From Tenacibaculum gallaicum (GTDB taxonomy: Bacteria > Bacteroidota > Bacteroidia > Flavobacteriales > Flavobacteriaceae): a stretch of DNA of 64,000 nucleotides. Within the stretch, counting starts at the first letter, position 1; the number at the start of each line of letters is the position of its first letter. Location: assembly GCF_003387615.1 (NCBI RefSeq), contig NZ_QUNS01000005.1:1-64000 (forward strand), given 5' to 3'. This document shows, piece after piece, positions 60,833-64,000 of this stretch. The translations under genes were made by a program, and so were the position numbers. A model generated the notes under the pieces. That model had not been told where the DNA came from and ran no database searches. It saw nothing but the letters and a program-made list of their open reading frames with translations.

Positions 60833-63436
60833 ATGAATTTTAACAATTATACAATAAAATCACAAGAAACCATACAGCAAGCGCAACAATTAGCGCAAAG
60901 CTATGGCAACAACCTTATAGAAAATGAACACATTTTCAAAGCTTTATTTTTAGTCGATGAAAATGTACTTCCTTTCATACTAAAGAAGTTAAACATTAAT
61001 ATTGATGTTGTACAACAGGTATTAGATAAACAATTAGAAAGTTTTTCTAAAGTTACTGGTGCTGATTTAATGCTTTCTCGCGAAGCTAACAAAACATTAA
61101 ATGAGGCTTCCATCGTTGCTAAAAAAATGAACGATGAATACGTTTCTATTGAACATTTAATTTTAGCTATTTTCAACTCTAAAAGTCAAATAACACAAGT
61201 ATTAAAAGACCAAGGTGTTACTGAGAAAAGTTTAAAAGCAGCTATTGAGGAGTTACGTAAAGGAAATCGTGTTACCTCCCAAAGTGCTGAAGATACTTAC
61301 AACTCTTTGAATAAATATGCTAAAAACTTAAATCAATTAGCACAAGACGGAAAATTAGATCCCGTAATTGGTCGTGATGAAGAGATTAGACGTTTATTAC
61401 AAATTTTATCGCGTAGAACAAAAAACAACCCTATTTTAGTTGGTGAGCCTGGTACTGGAAAAACAGCTATTGCAGAAGGATTGGCACACCGAATTATTCG
61501 TGGTGATGTTCCTGAAAACCTGAAAGAAAAGCAAATTTTCTCTTTAGATATGGGAGCGCTAATTGCTGGAGCCAAATATAAAGGTGAGTTTGAAGAACGT
61601 TTAAAATCTGTAGTAAAAGAAGTTACAAAGTCTGAAGGAGACATCGTACTATTCATTGACGAAATTCATACTTTAGTAGGCGCTGGAGGAGGTCAAGGAG
61701 CTATGGATGCTGCTAATATTTTAAAACCAGCTTTAGCTCGTGGAGAACTAAGAGCTATTGGAGCAACTACGCTAGATGAGTATCAAAAATATTTTGAGAA
61801 AGACAAAGCTTTAGAGCGTCGTTTTCAAAAAGTAATGGTAGATGAACCAGATACCGAGAGCGCTATTTCTATTTTACGTGGTATTAAAGATAAATACGAA
61901 GCACACCACAAAGTTCGTGTTAAAGATGAAGCTATTATTGGAGCTGTAGAGTTGTCTCAACGTTATATTACCAATCGCTTTTTACCTGATAAGGCTATTG
62001 ATTTAATGGACGAAGCAGCTTCTAAATTACGTATGGAAATCAATTCTAAACCAGAAGAATTAGATGTGTTAGATCGCAAAATAATGCAATTGGAAATTGA
62101 AATTGAAGCAATTAAGCGTGAAAATGATGAAACGAAACTAAAATCATTGAATGCTGATTTAGCTAACTTAAAGGAAGAACGTAATGAAATCAATGCCAAA
62201 TGGCAGTCAGAAAAAAGCGTCGTAGATACTGTTCAGAGTTTAAAAACTGACATTGAAAACTATAAACTTGAAGCTGAAAAAGCTGAACGTAATGGTGATT
62301 ATGGTAAAGTAGCTGAGTTACGTTATGGTAAAATAAAGAATGCACATGAAGAACTTGACAAACAACAAGAAATTTTAGCCAATCAAAGTGAGAATGCATT
62401 GATTAAAGAGGAGGTTACTTATGATGATATCGCTGAAGTTGTAGCTAAATGGACGGGAGTTCCTGTGACTAAAATGTTACAATCAGAGCGTGAAAAATTA
62501 TTAAAATTAGAAGATGAATTACATAACCGTGTAGTTGGTCAAGAAGAAGCTATTGAAGCAGTTTCTGATGCGGTACGTCGTTCTAGATCAGGATTACAGA
62601 ACCCAAATAAACCTATTGGTTCGTTCTTATTCTTAGGAACAACTGGGGTTGGTAAAACAGAATTAGCAAAAGCTTTAGCTGAATATTTATTTGACGATGA
62701 AAATGCGATGACTCGTATTGATATGAGTGAATATCAAGAGCGTCATTCCGTAAGCAGATTGGTTGGAGCACCTCCAGGATACGTAGGTTATGACGAAGGT
62801 GGACAATTAACAGAAGCTGTTCGAAGAAAACCTTATTCAGTTGTGCTGTTAGATGAAATTGAAAAAGCGCACCCTGACACCTTTAATGTCTTACTACAAG
62901 TATTAGATGAAGGTAGGTTAACTGATAATAAGGGTCGCATTGCTGATTTTAAAAACACCATTATTATTATGACCTCTAATATGGGAAGTCATATTATCCA
63001 AGAAAAATTTGATACTATGAAAGGTGATATTCATACAACTATGGATTTAGCAAAAACAGAAGTTTTAGGTTTATTAAAACAATCGGTAAGACCTGAGTTT
63101 TTAAATAGAATTGATGATATTATTTTATTTACTCCGCTATCCGAAGAGAATATTAAAGAAATTGTAAAACTACAATTGAATAGTGTTAAAAAGATGATTG
63201 CGAAACAAAACATCATTTTTGATGCTACTGATGAAGCTATTGCTTATTTAGCTATAAAGGGATATCAACCAGAATTTGGTGCACGTCCTGTAAAGCGAGT
63301 GATTCAAAAAGAAGTTTTAAATCAATTATCTAAAGAAATTTTATCAGGTCAAGTAACTACTGATAGTGTTATTTTACTAGACGCTTTTGATAATGAATTG
63401 GTATTTAGAAATCAATCTGATTTAATAGAAAGCTAA
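60833..63436 (+). CDS. clpB: ATP-dependent chaperone ClpB
   Basis: ClpB solubilises protein aggregates together with DnaK. The 867-residue chain has the Clp N domain (1-145), AAA1 with Walker A GEPGTGKT (204-211), the middle coiled coil (about 400-540), AAA2 with Walker A GTTGVGKT (602-609), and the C-terminal ClpB D2-small domain. No ClpP-binding IGL/F loop is evident, as expected for ClpB. Confidence 0.96.
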   Translation: MNFNNYTIKSQETIQQAQQLAQSYGNNLIENEHIFKALFLVDENVLPFILKKLNINIDVVQQVLDKQLESFSKVTGADLMLSREANKTLNEASIVAKKMNDEYVSIEHLILAIFNSKSQITQVLKDQGVTEKSLKAAIEELRKGNRVTSQSAEDTYNSLNKYAKNLNQLAQDGKLDPVIGRDEEIRRLLQILSRRTKNNPILVGEPGTGKTAIAEGLAHRIIRGDVPENLKEKQIFSLDMGALIAGAKYKGEFEERLKSVVKEVTKSEGDIVLFIDEIHTLVGAGGGQGAMDAANILKPALARGELRAIGATTLDEYQKYFEKDKALERRFQKVMVDEPDTESAISILRGIKDKYEAHHKVRVKDEAIIGAVELSQRYITNRFLPDKAIDLMDEAASKLRMEINSKPEELDVLDRKIMQLEIEIEAIKRENDETKLKSLNADLANLKEERNEINAKWQSEKSVVDTVQSLKTDIENYKLEAEKAERNGDYGKVAELRYGKIKNAHEELDKQQEILANQSENALIKEEVTYDDIAEVVAKWTGVPVTKMLQSEREKLLKLEDELHNRVVGQEEAIEAVSDAVRRSRSGLQNPNKPIGSFLFLGTTGVGKTELAKALAEYLFDDENAMTRIDMSEYQERHSVSRLVGAPPGYVGYDEGGQLTEAVRRKPYSVVLLDEIEKAHPDTFNVLLQVLDEGRLTDNKGRIADFKNTIIIMTSNMGSHIIQEKFDTMKGDIHTTMDLAKTEVLGLLKQSVRPEFLNRIDDIILFTPLSEENIKEIVKLQLNSVKKMIAKQNIIFDATDEAIAYLAIKGYQPEFGARPVKRVIQKEVLNQLSKEILSGQVTTDSVILLDAFDNELVFRNQSDLIES

Positions 63437-63464
63437 CTATTTATTTTATAGTTAGTTTATAGAG

Positions 63465-63492
63465 AGCGGTGTTTAAAAAAGCACCGCTTTTT
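63465..63492 (+). terminator. clpB terminator
   Basis: A 7-bp stem AGCGGTG/CACCGCT with an internal A-rich loop ends in a TTTTT run, 28 nt after the clpB stop. Confidence 0.85.
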
Positions 63493-63531
63493 ATTTTTAA
63501 CTATATTGGCTCTTCAAAACAATTACTTATC

Positions 63532-64000
63532 GTGAAAAAATATCTTTTAGCTTGTATTCTTGCCCTTGGTACATTAATTTCTTACTCACAAAAAGAAGTT
63601 AATACTACTTATTACTTAATTCGTCATGCTGAAAAAGATAGAACAGATCAAACAAATAAAAATCCGAACTTAAACGAAATTGGATTACAGCGAGCTGAAA
63701 AATGGAAAAATTATTTTGAAGACATTCATTTAGATGCTGTATATTCTACTAATTATAACAGAACAATACAAACTGTGACTCCAGTAGCAAAAAGTAAAAA
63801 ATTAGACATCATTATCTACGATCCAAATAAGATGTACGATGATGGTTTTAAGAAAAACACAAAAGGAAAATCTGTTTTAATAGTTGGTCATAGTAACACT
63901 ACTCCTTCTTTTACTAACAAAATTTTAAATCTAAAAAAATACAACCAAATGGATGATAATGACAATTCTAGTGTATTTGTTGTTTCAGTTAAAACTTCTT
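63532..64000 (+). CDS. Secreted histidine phosphatase (phosphoglycerate mutase-like), partial
   Basis: A GTG-initiated frame encodes a signal peptide (MKKYLLACILALGTLISYSQ) followed by the histidine phosphatase motif YYLIRHAEKD, AVYSTNYNRTIQTVTPVA and VLIVGHSNTTPSF. It continues past the window edge, with 156 codons seen. The family includes phytases and phosphoglycerate-mutase-like phosphatases; the substrate is unknown. Confidence 0.85.
   Translation, partial: MKKYLLACILALGTLISYSQKEVNTTYYLIRHAEKDRTDQTNKNPNLNEIGLQRAEKWKNYFEDIHLDAVYSTNYNRTIQTVTPVAKSKKLDIIIYDPNKMYDDGFKKNTKGKSVLIVGHSNTTPSFTNKILNLKKYNQMDDNDNSSVFVVSVKTS

Noticed and set aside
1..64000. CRISPR arrays
   Set aside because: I found no regularly spaced short direct repeats with unique spacers and no cas genes.

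Overview
The window looks like chromosome from a marine-type member of Flavobacteriaceae (Bacteroidota). It is very AT-rich. Several genes are preceded by the Bacteroidota -7 promoter element TAnnTTTG rather than by strong Shine-Dalgarno sequences. Typical flavobacterial families are present: a long rpsA, an RluA-type synthase, a DUF4251 lipoprotein, YtxJ, an ABC permease fused to an M1 peptidase, and GG-leader peptides. I cannot fix the genus from the sequence; a Tenacibaculum- or Polaribacter-like organism would fit.

Layout. 0-6 kb is accessory: the 3' tail of an IS3-type transposase, a four-gene operon divergent from a MocR/PdxR-type regulator, and two tandem pairs of Roadblock/LC7-like proteins. 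6-22 kb is mostly housekeeping: prmC, ribD, YigZ, rpsA, a glmM-like phosphosugar mutase, a class V aminotransferase, an M14 peptidase, an Lrp regulator, a secreted zincin lipoprotein, an RluA synthase and a Bcr/CflA-type efflux pump. 22-31 kb is an island of two gene cassettes, DHFR-like/TetR/UvrA2 and PQQ-propeller/DUF5018-like lipoproteins. Three related non-coding repeat blocks with a modular structure bound these cassettes. 31-34 kb carries a SigZ-like sigma factor, a sterol-desaturase-like membrane protein, a TetR regulator with tandem palindromes, and a TrxR-like oxidoreductase.

34-43.6 kb is the most interesting part and looks like an RNA-damage-repair island. It holds two SPFH/slipin proteins, an rtcB-prfH-TPR operon, an S24/S26-like mini-protein, an unknown protein, a stand-alone T4 Pnkp-type 3'-phosphatase and a WYL regulator. 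Between the slipin and the operon, on the minus strand, is an unannotated RNA locus with three T-arms, two D-arms and acceptor stems closed by GNRA tetraloops. One complete module is a circularly permuted tRNA, the architecture known from the tRNA-mimic domain of bacterial Y RNAs, but no Ro60 gene is in the window. A 48-bp promoter/operator with a TACGCAA-N5-TTGCGTA palindrome lies both in front of this RNA and between the WYL and 3'-phosphatase genes, which suggests one regulon.

43.6-54.4 kb holds an ABC transporter with a fused M1 peptidase, a LytS/LytTR two-component system, a GG-leader peptide, two pirins, a Crp-like regulator, a DUF4251 lipoprotein and an acyltransferase. The GG-leader peptide at 49.8 kb and another at 34.2 kb share a co-linear 22-bp-spaced repeat upstream, so the adjacent LytTR regulator may control both. 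54.4-64 kb is core again: rmuC, glyA, fahA, a DEAD/DEAH helicase, ytxJ, clpB and the start of a secreted histidine phosphatase.
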